Shown: one piece after another, positions 25,442 to 34,300 of the stretch
Layout: every line of letters starts with the position of its first letter
Position numbering within the stretch: position 1 is the stretch's first letter
Source of the DNA: Phycisphaerales bacterium
Lineage (GTDB): Bacteria > Planctomycetota > Phycisphaerae > Phycisphaerales > SM1A02
Direction: 5' to 3'
NCBI GenBank assembly: GCA_029268515.1
Contig: JAQWNP010000006.1
Coordinates: 372,001 to 436,000, forward strand
DNA length: 64,000 nt
Notes under the pieces: model-generated
Databases searched by the model: none
What the model was told of the DNA's origin: nothing
The model's input: the letters and a program-made list of their open reading frames with translations, nothing else
Made by a program: the position numbers and the translations under genes

Positions 25442-26662
25442 ATGCCTCTTCACGGGAGGCTGATTGCGCCCCTAGCCTACTTTGTGGAGGCCTCAGCAGT
25501 CGACAGCGGTATCATGGACAGCCTCATGTCAGTCAATCTCTCAGCAGATAACATCGAATTGGGTGAGTCGCGGTCTATCGACCGATCTGTCATGCAGGTT
25601 GCTACCTGCTGGGAAATGGATCGCCGTATCACCGAATTGCTGCCTCGTTTTGACGCACCTTTTTTCCAAGCGGGGCTGGCTGGCTATTCAGATGCCGCCA
25701 TGCGATTAGTCGCTCGCCACCATGGGTGCCCTTACTGTGTCACAGAAGCACTACTTGATACAACGCTGATTAGTGGCGGTAAGGGACGAACAAGGGAAGA
25801 CCCTGACCTGCTCGCCGCTGAGTGTGGTTTAGGTGACCCTGTACATAACCGCCTTGGTGGGTTAGATGACCATCCTGTTGCTGGACAAATTATGGGTTCT
25901 GAGCCAGAAACAATGGCCAAGGCTGCGCACCTTCTCATTGACATGAACTATGACGTGGTTGATGTGAATCTTGCTTGCCCGGTTAAGAAAATTCGCAAAC
26001 GTCGCCGCGGCGGTCACTTTTTGGCTGCCTCTGATGAAGCCATTGCTGTATTGCAAGCTGTCTATGATGCCGTCGACAAACGACGCCCAGTGACCGTGAA
26101 AATTCGGCGCGCTTTTGAAGACTCACCGGAAATGGAAAGACACTTTGAGCGGATTTTTGATGCGGCTTATGAAATTGGATATGCCTGGGCCACCGTTCAC
26201 TGTCGAACTGTTGTGCAAAAATATGTTGGACCAGGTCGATGGACGGCGCTGCGTAACTTAGTTCAGAGATATCCCGATCGAGTCATCTTTGGAAGTGGTG
26301 ATATTTGGGAAGCAACAGATATTTTTCACATGCTTGAATATACGGGGGTGCATGCTGTTTCTGTCGCCCGAGGCTGCATTGGCAATCCATGGATATTCCA
26401 GCAAGCAAGATCTCTGATGAAGGGATGCTCTGTCGATCAACCCTCGATCACCGAGCAGCGCGAGGCGCTACTTGACCACTTCACTGTTTCGCAACGACTC
26501 CATGGAGATGCGCTGGCCTCAAAATTAATGCGTAAGTTCGGCATTAAGTTCTCTCAACACCATCCCAATGCTGATCAGGTCAAGAAAGCCTTCATTGAGT
26601 GTAGTAGTGGCGCGCAATGGCTCAAAGTCATCAATGCGCATTATCCAGATACAGCCTCATAG
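25442..26662 (+). CDS. dus: tRNA-dihydrouridine synthase
   Basis: Up to 406 residues. Dus features: FQAGLAGYSDAAMRLVARHHG as the FMN-binding first strand, GQIMGSEPETMAKAA, the catalytic Cys in VNLACPVKKI, the KIRR block and GSGDIWEATDIFHMLEYTG. It reduces specific uridines of tRNA using FMN and NADPH. It is closest in outline to DusB/DusA but has a DusB-atypical RKRRRGGHF after the catalytic loop. The first 70 residues precede the domain and have no ribosome site at 25442, so the real start may be an ATG near 25514 or 25526. Confidence 0.88.
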   Translation: MPLHGRLIAPLAYFVEASAVDSGIMDSLMSVNLSADNIELGESRSIDRSVMQVATCWEMDRRITELLPRFDAPFFQAGLAGYSDAAMRLVARHHGCPYCVTEALLDTTLISGGKGRTREDPDLLAAECGLGDPVHNRLGGLDDHPVAGQIMGSEPETMAKAAHLLIDMNYDVVDVNLACPVKKIRKRRRGGHFLAASDEAIAVLQAVYDAVDKRRPVTVKIRRAFEDSPEMERHFERIFDAAYEIGYAWATVHCRTVVQKYVGPGRWTALRNLVQRYPDRVIFGSGDIWEATDIFHMLEYTGVHAVSVARGCIGNPWIFQQARSLMKGCSVDQPSITEQREALLDHFTVSQRLHGDALASKLMRKFGIKFSQHHPNADQVKKAFIECSSGAQWLKVINAHYPDTAS

Positions 26663-26717
26663 GCCTTGTTCTTTTTAATGGACCTCGTCCAGATGAGGCT
26701 CTTGAGAATCCGCTTCA

Positions 26718-26801
26718 CCAGAGTTCCATCTTACGAACAAGATGGGCACCACCAATGGCTGCCAAAATACCTAATAACATTAGAGCGAAGTTAAGCGTTG
26801 G
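26718..26801 (-). other. In-frame hydrophobic tail after the stop of the helical paralogue
   Basis: Directly after the TAG at 26802-26804 the same frame stays open for 28 codons (to a TGA at 26715-26717). The translation is Pro-Thr, then a hydrophobic LMLLGILAAIGGAHLV segment, then RKMELW. It resembles a C-terminal membrane anchor. It may be a chance reading, a separate mini-ORF from the ATG at 26780, or an anchor cut off by a nonsense mutation. Confidence 0.35.
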
Positions 26802-28070
26802 CTAAAGATTGGCTCGCCATCGACGAATGTCTCGTTGCAGCGACTCGTGAGTCTCCGTATCAAGTAAGCCCATCAAAGAGGCCAACGCTTGTGAGTTTGT
26901 CACGCTACAAGAGCCTGTAAGACGCAAGTACGCTGCTTGTAGTTCACCTCGCCTACCAGAGTCGATCACTCTGTTAGACATGTTGGGCTGTAACACAATG
27001 CCATCATCTGAACGAGCATTGATAATCATGACGATCATTTGATTCTTGAGATCACCCATTCGTTCGTTATACGAATCCATGACTGGCTGAGCTGCAGCGG
27101 AATATTCTGGATGCTCACGAACAATCCATTCATAAACAAACACTGGCTCGCTTTGGACAAACAACCAAGGAAAGTTGGCTTTTTTAATTTGTTCCAACCA
27201 GCTAGAGGCCACGTTCGCTTGGCCAAGTGAGGCAAAATGCTCCGCAATCTGCCGTCCTCGCCTCTGGTTCAAGTCATACAGTTGGTCCCATCCAGAGATC
27301 ACCGTTGCCTCAAGCTCAGCAAGCCGATCAACATCTTTTGCAATGCTTGCTATTTCCATTTCGATCTGGATTAGCAGGTGCCTTCCAACTGCATCAACAA
27401 TAATCTGATCAACCTCTTGTTCGTAGTCGCGATAGATTTGGCTCAGGACGCGATCTGCTTCTAAATCGATTCCGATATCACCTGATTGTTCCAAGAGCTG
27501 ACAAATGTCAACGCCATCACCTGCGTACGACTCTAAATTGCCGTCAGCCTGGCGGGCGTGCAAATAGACTTGGCGGCGGAGACTCCTGACAGCTCCAGGC
27601 CACTTCGTAACCTGCATATCCATCAGCACCATCTCTAACTCTTGCAATAGTTCTTCTAAAAGCTGGGTGCCGCGATTCGCACAATTTTGCTCATAGCTTG
27701 ATAGAACTGCTAAACGCATATCGCGTAACTGATCCGCCATCAGAACTGCTCGTCCCTCCATGGCGGCCAGAATTTTTTGGCGACCAACAGTGTCTGCTTG
27801 TGCATCTGCCTGGCTCGCAGTCGTAGTGACATCTTCTAAATAGTCTTCGAAAAGCATATGAAACATAGATCGCTGCTGAGGATCGAGGTCCAGTGCATTA
27901 CAGAGATCTTGGAAGTTGGCCCGCTCCATCCGTGGCTGCAAGTAGTTCATCGCTGCTGGCTGCGCGACAACAGCAGCTGTTGCACTAAGAAACGCCAGCA
28001 GTACCCCAATCGCCATCGCCTGGCGAACAGCGACTCTGAATTGAACGTTTATGATCTGGCCCATCGACAT
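26802..28070 (-). CDS. Secreted helical protein, paralogue of the 836-residue protein
   Basis: 422 residues. A signal peptide (hydrophobic about 16-37, AVVAQ cleavage) exports it. The mature protein is helix-rich with many Glu, Gln, Arg and Leu and carries LCNALDLDPQQRSMFHMLF then EDYLEDV, the same LxLxxxQR-x8-LxxxY pattern as the modules of the protein at 16275. The similarity is weak but covers signal peptide, motif and charge pattern. The name LTxxQ-like is only descriptive. Residues QLLEQSGDIGIDLEADRVLS resemble the linkers of the larger protein. It ends at TAG followed in frame by an anchor-like tail. Function unknown. Confidence 0.72.
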   Translation of the reverse strand: MSMGQIINVQFRVAVRQAMAIGVLLAFLSATAAVVAQPAAMNYLQPRMERANFQDLCNALDLDPQQRSMFHMLFEDYLEDVTTTASQADAQADTVGRQKILAAMEGRAVLMADQLRDMRLAVLSSYEQNCANRGTQLLEELLQELEMVLMDMQVTKWPGAVRSLRRQVYLHARQADGNLESYAGDGVDICQLLEQSGDIGIDLEADRVLSQIYRDYEQEVDQIIVDAVGRHLLIQIEMEIASIAKDVDRLAELEATVISGWDQLYDLNQRRGRQIAEHFASLGQANVASSWLEQIKKANFPWLFVQSEPVFVYEWIVREHPEYSAAAQPVMDSYNERMGDLKNQMIVMIINARSDDGIVLQPNMSNRVIDSGRRGELQAAYLRLTGSCSVTNSQALASLMGLLDTETHESLQRDIRRWRANL

Positions 28071-28157
28071 ACTCCGGAAATACCAAGCTTTTCATAGGCC
28101 TGGGTAGCTCCATATTGTAACGCATAGATCCCCCAAATATTTCTTCATATTTGATAT

Positions 28158-29075
28158 CTATGGACGTGGATGGTGTTTTTCAATAACCGCCTGGAGATGC
28201 GACCGATCTACGTGTGTGTAAATCTGGGTTGTTGAGATATCGGCATGGCCCAACATTTCCTGGACCGCCCTTAAATCAGCACCGCCCACCAAGAGGTGAG
28301 TGGCAAAGCTGTGGCGAAGCATATGCGGATGCACATGTTCAAGCCCTGCTTGCTTCGATAGCCGCTGAATGATCTGCCAGATTGCAATTCGCTCAAGCGG
28401 CCGTCCACCATGTGAAAGGAAGAGCCTATTCTTGTCGCGTCGATCATCAAACCGAGCTAGTTCTGAACGCAGTGTTTCAATATATTTCTCAGTCCAATGT
28501 TGAGCAGGCTTACCAATTGGCACCAACCGCTCTCGATTCCCTTTGCCCAAGACTCGGAGCACCCCAATTTTTTTGTCAAAGTCATTAAGACCAATGTGAC
28601 CAACTTCGCTTGCGCGTAGCCCTCCAGCATACATGCACTCAACGATGGCGCGATCACGAATCCAAAGACGTCCAGATCCTTCGCAGGCAGCCTCAACTAG
28701 TTTTCGCATTTGATTGGGCGTGAGTACGCCAGGCAGACGTTTCCATCTTGATGGGGACTCGAGGAGCCGTGTTGCATCTTCTTCAACAACACCCGTTGCC
28801 TTGAGAAAGCGGAAGCACATCCGCAGCGTGGAAAGATGTCTCGCAACCGATGCCGGCTGAAGGCCTTGTCGTGTATGTAGATCTCGAACATGATCCGCCA
28901 GGAGCCGTGGGGTGGCTGCACCAAAGTGGTCGATTCCCTTTGCTTCGAGGAACCGGACAAGCCTGGCGGTGTCTCGTCCATAGGCATCGAGGGTGGCCGC
29001 CGCGAGCCCTGCCTCAATTCTCAAGTAAGTGAAGAAGGCCTGAAGTGGCTGCTGAAATAGATTGGTGGCCTGCAT
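28158..29075 (-). CDS. xerD: XerC/XerD-type tyrosine recombinase
   Basis: 305 residues, the usual XerC/D length. An N-terminal SAM-like core-binding domain (about 10-95, LAAATLDAYGRDTARLVRFL) precedes the catalytic domain. The catalytic residues are visible: Arg in GLRASEVGHIGL, Lys in GKGNRERLVPIG, His-x-x-Arg in HMLRHSFATH, His in LGHADIS and Tyr in TQIYTHVD. It resolves chromosome dimers at dif with its partner. Size and architecture favour a housekeeping Xer recombinase over a phage integrase, and there is no attachment site or other mobile gene nearby. XerC versus XerD cannot be settled by eye. Confidence 0.88.
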   Translation of the reverse strand: MQATNLFQQPLQAFFTYLRIEAGLAAATLDAYGRDTARLVRFLEAKGIDHFGAATPRLLADHVRDLHTRQGLQPASVARHLSTLRMCFRFLKATGVVEEDATRLLESPSRWKRLPGVLTPNQMRKLVEAACEGSGRLWIRDRAIVECMYAGGLRASEVGHIGLNDFDKKIGVLRVLGKGNRERLVPIGKPAQHWTEKYIETLRSELARFDDRRDKNRLFLSHGGRPLERIAIWQIIQRLSKQAGLEHVHPHMLRHSFATHLLVGGADLRAVQEMLGHADISTTQIYTHVDRSHLQAVIEKHHPRP

Positions 29076-29260
29076 CTGATCTCATATCGGATGAAAATGG
29101 CCTCCAGCATCTCAAGCGCCGCTGTTCTCAACTATGAGGCCCATAAGCTTACAGCGCAATAGATGCGCAAGCGTGATGCGTGCGCCTCACAAGTTGATGG
29201 GCTTGGAACCAGAAAACGCCTTTTTGAGGATTAGAAGTCCTCTTTGCAGTTCCTTTTAAG

Positions 29261-29280
29261 AACGGCACGGTAATTGCATT
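29261..29280 (+). promoter_or_regulatory. Sigma-54-type promoter of the flagellar cluster
   Basis: CGGCACGGTAATTGCAT matches the -24/-12 consensus TGGCACG-N4-TTGCA with only the first T replaced by C. GG at 29264-29265 and GC at 29276-29277 are separated by exactly 10 bases. Transcription would start near 29289, giving a 31-base leader to the ATG at 29320. A 5-base inverted repeat (GAGGA at 29226, TCCTC at 29238) lies just upstream. Sigma-54 control of rod and ring genes is well known in other flagellated bacteria. Confidence 0.8.
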
Positions 29281-29319
29281 ATTTGATTTGATCCACCATT
29301 AAGGGCAAAGGAGTGCCGT

Positions 29320-29517
29320 ATGAGGGACCTCTTCACACGATCGAATCAATCTAGCAGACCCGTGGTTGGCCATAGAGATGAGCAAGTGCTCAACCTCTTA
29401 GCAGCCGAAGCCATTCGTTTGGCTCATCTGGCTACAGATTTGCATCTCGCAGCCACAGCGAGTGACCCCGAAAGCGCTCATATCAGTGATGCCGCGCCGC
29501 GGGAGCCTAGACCATGA
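29320..29517 (+). CDS. Small protein upstream of flgF, unknown function
   Basis: 65 residues, first gene behind the sigma-54-type promoter, with AAGGAG 5 bases before the ATG. Its stop overlaps the flgF start in ATGA, a sign of translational coupling, so it is probably real. It is hydrophilic with a helical centre (DEQVLNLLAAEAIRLAHLATDLHLAA) and a Pro/Glu-rich tail. It has no signal or membrane segment and matches no flagellar protein I know. A chaperone-like or regulatory role in rod assembly is possible but only inferred from position. Confidence 0.6.
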   Translation: MRDLFTRSNQSSRPVVGHRDEQVLNLLAAEAIRLAHLATDLHLAATASDPESAHISDAAPREPRP

Positions 29518-30290
29518 ACTATGGACTGTACCTATCAGCGAGTGGGATTCTCACCAACATGCACCGCATGGGCGTGATCTCCAACAACCTTGCCAATGCT
29601 CAGACGCCTGCTTTTAAGGAGTCAATGGTTGCAGCGATGCAGCGGCTGCCCGCAAGATTGGAAGACCCTTCTTCAATATCTGATCCACAATTGATGTTGG
29701 AAGGACTCGGCGGCAGCACCCTTGTTGATGACACTCGACTGGTATTCAAACAAGGCACCATTAAAGAGACTGGTCAGTTCACTGATCTTGCTCTTGATGG
29801 CGATGGCTTTTTTATTGTCGGTGATGGAACAGCTACCGATCCTGACCAACTTCAATTCACACGTGACGGACGACTCACCATCAATCGAGAGAGTCAGCTC
29901 GTCATGGTGACCACTGGTCTTCCAATATTGAATGAGCTTAACCAACCGATAAAGGTGCAACCTGGTGCCTTCTCAATTGATAATGAAGGACAAGTCACAC
30001 AAAACGGTACGGACCTAGGCAAGATTCGTATCGCATCAACGAAGTCATATGCAGACTTGATTCCAAAAGGCGACAGTCTTATGAGTTTCTCGCCGGGGAG
30101 CAAAAACGAGTTAACCGCTTCTGATGCAACCCTACGACAAGGTTCAATTGAATCAAGCAATGTTGACCCAGTGCGATCAATGGTCAATTTACTTAAAGCC
30201 AGTCGATCTATTCAGGCTTCAACGGTCATGATGCAATATCAGGACAACATCATGGGACAAGCCATCAACACATTTGGTCGGGTTACCTGA
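29514..30290 (+). CDS. flgF: Flagellar basal-body rod protein FlgF
   Basis: 258 residues. The N-terminal flagellar rod helix (MNYGLYLSASGILTNMHRMGVISNNLANAQTPAFK) contains the family pattern NNLANAQTPAFK. A central beta-rich region (LALDGDGFFIVG, FTRDGRLTIN) and the C-terminal coiled-coil helix MVNLLKASRSIQASTVMMQ follow. Together they make it one of the axial proteins of the flg family, and the adjacent flgG supports FlgF. It forms the proximal rod. It is coupled to the preceding small gene and followed 31 bases later by flgG. Confidence 0.92.
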   Translation: MNYGLYLSASGILTNMHRMGVISNNLANAQTPAFKESMVAAMQRLPARLEDPSSISDPQLMLEGLGGSTLVDDTRLVFKQGTIKETGQFTDLALDGDGFFIVGDGTATDPDQLQFTRDGRLTINRESQLVMVTTGLPILNELNQPIKVQPGAFSIDNEGQVTQNGTDLGKIRIASTKSYADLIPKGDSLMSFSPGSKNELTASDATLRQGSIESSNVDPVRSMVNLLKASRSIQASTVMMQYQDNIMGQAINTFGRVT

Positions 30291-30321
30291 CACCGCTTTT
30301 CTGAAAACGAAGGAAAATGAT

Positions 30322-31137
30322 ATGGGCTTTCTAGGAATGGATACTGCGGCTACTGGCTTGTCGGCCATGAGCCAGTCGCTTGAGATCACCGCCAACAACT
30401 TGGCAAACTCTCAAACACCCGGATTCAAAAGTAGCAGAGCAAATTTTGAAGATCTGTTCTACATGGAGTACGGTCAACCTGGTGCAGAGAATTCCATCGG
30501 TGACGAGCGCCCAACGGGCCTATACATCGGCCTTGGCACTGCGGTGTCAGGAACACAGCTTGACTTCAATCAAGGGCCAGCCCAAAAGACAGGCGGGGCT
30601 CTGGATGTCATGATTGAGGGTGGCGGGTTCTTTGTCGTTCAAGTTGATCCTGACATTAGTGATGGTCTGGCCTACACAAGAGCAGGCAAATTCACCACCA
30701 ATTCAGAAGGTGAACTTGTGATGGCGAACTCCCAGGGACGACGCCTTTTGCCAGAAATTATTGTTCCCCCAAATATCGATGTCAATACGATTCAAATCAC
30801 AAATGATGGTTATGTTTGGGCGCCAGAACCTGGCGGAAACCAGCTCGTCGAACTTGGACGGCTTGAATTAGCGCTCTTCACAAATAACACCGGACTTGGC
30901 CAGATTGGTGAAAATCTCTACATCCAAACAGAAGCATCTGGTGAGCCCTTTATTGACTTTCCAACGGTCGAGGGGCGTGGCATGGTCATGCAACGCTTCC
31001 TTGAGCAATCCAATGTGAACCCAGTCAATGAACTTGTCGGCCTCATCACAACGCAGCGATCATTCGACATGAATAGCCAAGCTGTCCAAGCTGCCGACGA
31101 AATGTTGCAAGCACTGCTCCGCATGAGACGCTTCTAA
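30322..31137 (+). CDS. flgG: Flagellar distal rod protein FlgG
   Basis: 271 residues from the ATG at 30322, preceded by GAAGGAAAA. The N-terminus MDTAATGLSAMSQSLEITANNLANSQTPGFKSSR and the C-terminal PVNELVGLITTQRSFDMNSQAVQAADEML are diagnostic of FlgG; the body has FFVVQVDPDISDGLAYTRAG and LPEIIVPPNID. It forms the distal rod that passes through the P and L rings. The preceding flgF and following flgA and flgH agree with a rod-and-ring operon. Confidence 0.95.
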   Translation: MGFLGMDTAATGLSAMSQSLEITANNLANSQTPGFKSSRANFEDLFYMEYGQPGAENSIGDERPTGLYIGLGTAVSGTQLDFNQGPAQKTGGALDVMIEGGGFFVVQVDPDISDGLAYTRAGKFTTNSEGELVMANSQGRRLLPEIIVPPNIDVNTIQITNDGYVWAPEPGGNQLVELGRLELALFTNNTGLGQIGENLYIQTEASGEPFIDFPTVEGRGMVMQRFLEQSNVNPVNELVGLITTQRSFDMNSQAVQAADEMLQALLRMRRF

Positions 31138-31182
31138 AAACTCTGACTAAAACCTCACGCTCTTGACCCAGGATTCCGCAAC

Positions 31183-32313
31183 ATGAATTGCCACCACTTG
31201 TTCTCACTTACTCTTGCTGCACTTACGATTTCGATGACGAGCTACGTCAACGCTGACACAATTCAGCTACGACGTTCTGTCAGACTAAAAGAAGCTGGAC
31301 AACCTATTTGCCTCAAAGATATAGCCATCCTCGATGGCGAATTAGCAGAGACCCTTGCTGGAACCATTGTTTCACCAGCACCGAGCTCTGAAAGAGCATT
31401 TGAGATTCCATTGGCTGCTGTACGTGTCTCACTTCGTGACCTGAAAGTCAACTGGGGGCTCATTAACATCAGTGGGTCAAAAGTTATTGTTCGCCCAGCT
31501 ATTGCTTCTGTTGTACAGCCACCGCTTGCCATGCAATCTATGACCATTGAGCCGCTTGTTGAACAACCGCCAACCATCTCTCAAACAAAAGAAATGCCGT
31601 TTATCGATGCTACATCATTGGTGCTTGAGCCAACACTACGCGGCTTTATTGCAATGCACGCACTTGAAAAGCTCGGCACTGACGCAACGAATACACGGTT
31701 TGCTTTTTCTCGCAACAACAGCGAATCACTTCGTCTTTCTGCGAGTGAATTTCGTTTCGAACTATCATCATCAGGCGCCACAGCACGAAGTGATCGCATA
31801 CAAATTATCGCTCAGGTTTGGAAAAACAACTCACATGTTGCAGATCATTCGATACTGATAAAGCCAAAACTCAAGACTCAACTCGCTATCATTAAACGGG
31901 GAATCAATCGCAACGAGACGATTCATGAACGTGATATAGAGATAATGACTCAGTGGCTGTCCCCAACAGCTATTCAAGAAAATGCATTGCCTACCTATGC
32001 CTATGGTCGGGTTGCGACCAGCGATCTTCGAAAAGGAGATATTCTTCGCAGCACTGACGTAAGAAAAAAAGTGGTTATTCAGCGCGGTGACACCGTAACG
32101 GTCAATTGTCTCATTGGAGGCCACGTGTTGAGATGCCAAGCGAAAGCACAAGAGGCGGGCGCTATCGGGCAAATGATAGAGCTTCAAAAATTAGGCGAGC
32201 GAAATGTTTTCTTTGCTGTCATCAGCAAGCCTGGCGAATGCGTCTTAGATTTTTCGCCAACAAATAGCGTATCGATACAAACTTCTACAACACCTAATAC
32301 TGGCGGCATCTGA
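31183..32313 (+). CDS. flgA: Flagellar P-ring assembly protein FlgA
   Basis: 376 residues, longer than E. coli FlgA (219). A signal peptide (1-24, VNA cleavage) sends it to the periplasm. The C-terminal third is a SAF/ChapFlgA domain: IKRGINRNETIHERDIEIM, then GRVATSDLRKGDILRSTDVRKK and VQRGDTV-like IQRGDTVTVNC. The N-terminal 200 residues are an additional region without recognised motif. FlgA chaperones P-ring monomers; flgI, which encodes them, is not in the window. Confidence 0.88.
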   Translation: MNCHHLFSLTLAALTISMTSYVNADTIQLRRSVRLKEAGQPICLKDIAILDGELAETLAGTIVSPAPSSERAFEIPLAAVRVSLRDLKVNWGLINISGSKVIVRPAIASVVQPPLAMQSMTIEPLVEQPPTISQTKEMPFIDATSLVLEPTLRGFIAMHALEKLGTDATNTRFAFSRNNSESLRLSASEFRFELSSSGATARSDRIQIIAQVWKNNSHVADHSILIKPKLKTQLAIIKRGINRNETIHERDIEIMTQWLSPTAIQENALPTYAYGRVATSDLRKGDILRSTDVRKKVVIQRGDTVTVNCLIGGHVLRCQAKAQEAGAIGQMIELQKLGERNVFFAVISKPGECVLDFSPTNSVSIQTSTTPNTGGI

Positions 32314-32328
32314 TCCGGGAGTCTTTTT

Positions 32329-33222
32329 ATGTTGATCCGAACTTTCTTTGCAGCTGCTGTTATTACCCTGAGTTGTTCTATTAGCACGGGGCGGCAGATT
32401 GCGCCAGCACCGATGCCAATAGCTGCCCCAATAGCACCCATGCAAATCGCGCCAATGACAAATCTGGTTAATGGAAACATGATACCAGGCATGTCTAATG
32501 CACTCTTTGCTCAACCTGTCATTGACATGTCACAGCCAGTCTTTCCACAGATGATGGGAACAAGTTGGATACCTGCAGCTCCTCAATTTGGTCCTTCTGG
32601 CTCACTCATGGCGCAAGCTGTTGGGATTCAGTATGCAAGAAATCACGCTGGTGGATCAGAAAATCCAACCCATCTTGAGTCATTTAGCATGTTTGTTGTT
32701 GCAGAGCCAGAACCACCATCTTTTGAAAAGCATGATCTCATTACGATTATCGTAAGAGAGGCCAGTCAAGCTGTGAGTGAGCAAGGGCTTGAAACTGATA
32801 AAGAGTATGGTTTGGCAGGTGAGATCCCTTACTACCCCAGTGCCCAAGCTGGCATCCAACTCTTCCTTGGTAAAAGCGAACTTATGCCCGAGCTTGAGAT
32901 CGTTGCAGAGAAAGAGTTTTTGGGTGAGGGTGAGTATGAACGAGAAGACTATCTGACCGGGCGACTCACCGCCGAGGTTATTGAGGTCTTGCCGAACGGC
33001 ACGTTGGTATTAGAAGCCAACACCTTTATTCGAAATGATAATGAAACGATGCAGATGCAACTCACTGGTATCTGCCGACCTGAAGATGTTTCGGCCGCAA
33101 ATACGCTTATATCAAATCAGATTCATGATTTGAACATCTCCAAGACTCATGACGGTGAAGTTGCCAAGAGCGCTGAAAAAGGCATCATCTCGAAGGTCTT
33201 AGATACCATCTTTGCGTTTTAG
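32329..33222 (+). CDS. flgH: Flagellar L-ring protein FlgH
   Basis: 297 residues, longer than the E. coli protein (232) because of an N-terminal Pro/Met/Ala-rich insert (about 24-110). A signal sequence starts the protein; a Cys at residue 16 (TLSC) is not in a good lipobox, so acylation is unclear. The FlgH core is at about 115-290: KHDLITIIVREASQAVSE, YLTGRLTAEVIEVLPNGTLVLEA, TGICRPEDVSAANTLISNQIHDLNI. It forms the outer-membrane ring. Last gene of the cluster; its stop overlaps that of convergent trpS, leaving no room for a terminator. Confidence 0.9.
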   Translation: MLIRTFFAAAVITLSCSISTGRQIAPAPMPIAAPIAPMQIAPMTNLVNGNMIPGMSNALFAQPVIDMSQPVFPQMMGTSWIPAAPQFGPSGSLMAQAVGIQYARNHAGGSENPTHLESFSMFVVAEPEPPSFEKHDLITIIVREASQAVSEQGLETDKEYGLAGEIPYYPSAQAGIQLFLGKSELMPELEIVAEKEFLGEGEYEREDYLTGRLTAEVIEVLPNGTLVLEANTFIRNDNETMQMQLTGICRPEDVSAANTLISNQIHDLNISKTHDGEVAKSAEKGIISKVLDTIFAF

Positions 33223-34286
33223 CAATAGCGAATCGTTCGATCAAAGAATTGTAGATTCGCGGCCTCTTTAGCCGCCTTAAGGGTGACTTCCGTGGCCGCG
33301 ATTGCCTTTTCAGATCCATCCTTAAGAATTCCCAAGATCCGCTCTCTATCGTTTTCATAAGCGCGACGCCGCTCTTGCATGGGCTCAAGTAACTTAGAGA
33401 TCGATTCCGCCACCTCAACTTTGATCTCTCCATCACCTATGTTGTCACCGCGAGCGTATCGGTCTCGCAACTCAGCAACTCGGCTTTTGTCGTCAATAAA
33501 GACATCAACGTAATGAAACAGTGAATTGTCAGTATCACCCGGGTCTGTCGGGCTTTGGCGCCCCGTGTAAAGCTTGCCCATTTTCTTACGAACCTGCTTC
33601 GGCGTATCGGTAATGAGAATTGCATTATTCAATGACTTGCTCATCTTATTGATGCCGTCAGTACCCACCAAGCGACCAATTTCTCCAACATCTGCCACGG
33701 GCACAGGAAACACGCCACCGAGGCCAACGTGTTCATCGTCGTCAGCTTGATCAGAAACACCGCAATATATCTGATTAAAACGTCGAGCAACCTCACGAGT
33801 GAGTTCCAGATGAGGCACCTGATCTTCTCCAACTGGAACACTGTTTGCACGAAATGCTAAAATGTCTGCCGTTTGCCCCACTGCATAAAGTGGAAATCCA
33901 AAACTGTAGTTATCTCCAAGGCCCTTTACTTTGATCTCGTCTTTCAAAGTGGGATTGCGCAAGACTCTGTTAAATGGCAGTAACATTGCAAATAAATATG
34001 TGAGCTCAGAAATCGCAGGCACTTCGGTCTGGAGAAAGATTGAAGAGCGTTCTGGATCGATGCCCATTGCAATGTGATCAAGCACAATATCGAAGCAGTC
34101 ACTGCGAATCTCTTCAGAATGCTCTGCCCGGGTTGTAAATGCATGCATGTTTGCAAGTAAGAAATAGCATTCATGTGAATCCTGCATCTCAACACGTCGC
34201 TTGACTGAACCAAAATAGTGACCAAGGTGCAACTGCCCTGTAGGTGTGTCACCGGTAAGTACAATTGGACGGTTTTTTGAATTCAT
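33219..34286 (-). CDS. trpS: Tryptophanyl-tRNA synthetase
   Basis: 355 residues, the normal class Ic length. The HIGH-type signature is PTGQLHLGHYFGSV and the KMSKS loop is intact (NKMSKSLNNAI). Tryptophan-pocket blocks FLLANMHAFTT and AVGQTADILAFRA are present. It charges tRNA-Trp in the cytosol. It lies 14 bases downstream of the CPBP protease gene on the same strand, so they may be co-transcribed. trpC is close by but faces the other way, so no operon logic links them. Confidence 0.95.
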   Translation of the reverse strand: MNSKNRPIVLTGDTPTGQLHLGHYFGSVKRRVEMQDSHECYFLLANMHAFTTRAEHSEEIRSDCFDIVLDHIAMGIDPERSSIFLQTEVPAISELTYLFAMLLPFNRVLRNPTLKDEIKVKGLGDNYSFGFPLYAVGQTADILAFRANSVPVGEDQVPHLELTREVARRFNQIYCGVSDQADDDEHVGLGGVFPVPVADVGEIGRLVGTDGINKMSKSLNNAILITDTPKQVRKKMGKLYTGRQSPTDPGDTDNSLFHYVDVFIDDKSRVAELRDRYARGDNIGDGEIKVEVAESISKLLEPMQERRRAYENDRERILGILKDGSEKAIAATEVTLKAAKEAANLQFFDRTIRYC

Positions 34287-34300
34287 AGATCGGTACTCTA

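Noticed and set aside
28158-29075. Tyrosine recombinase as integrase of a mobile element
   Set aside because: Length and motif layout are those of housekeeping XerC/XerD; no att-like repeats, phage or conjugation genes flank it.
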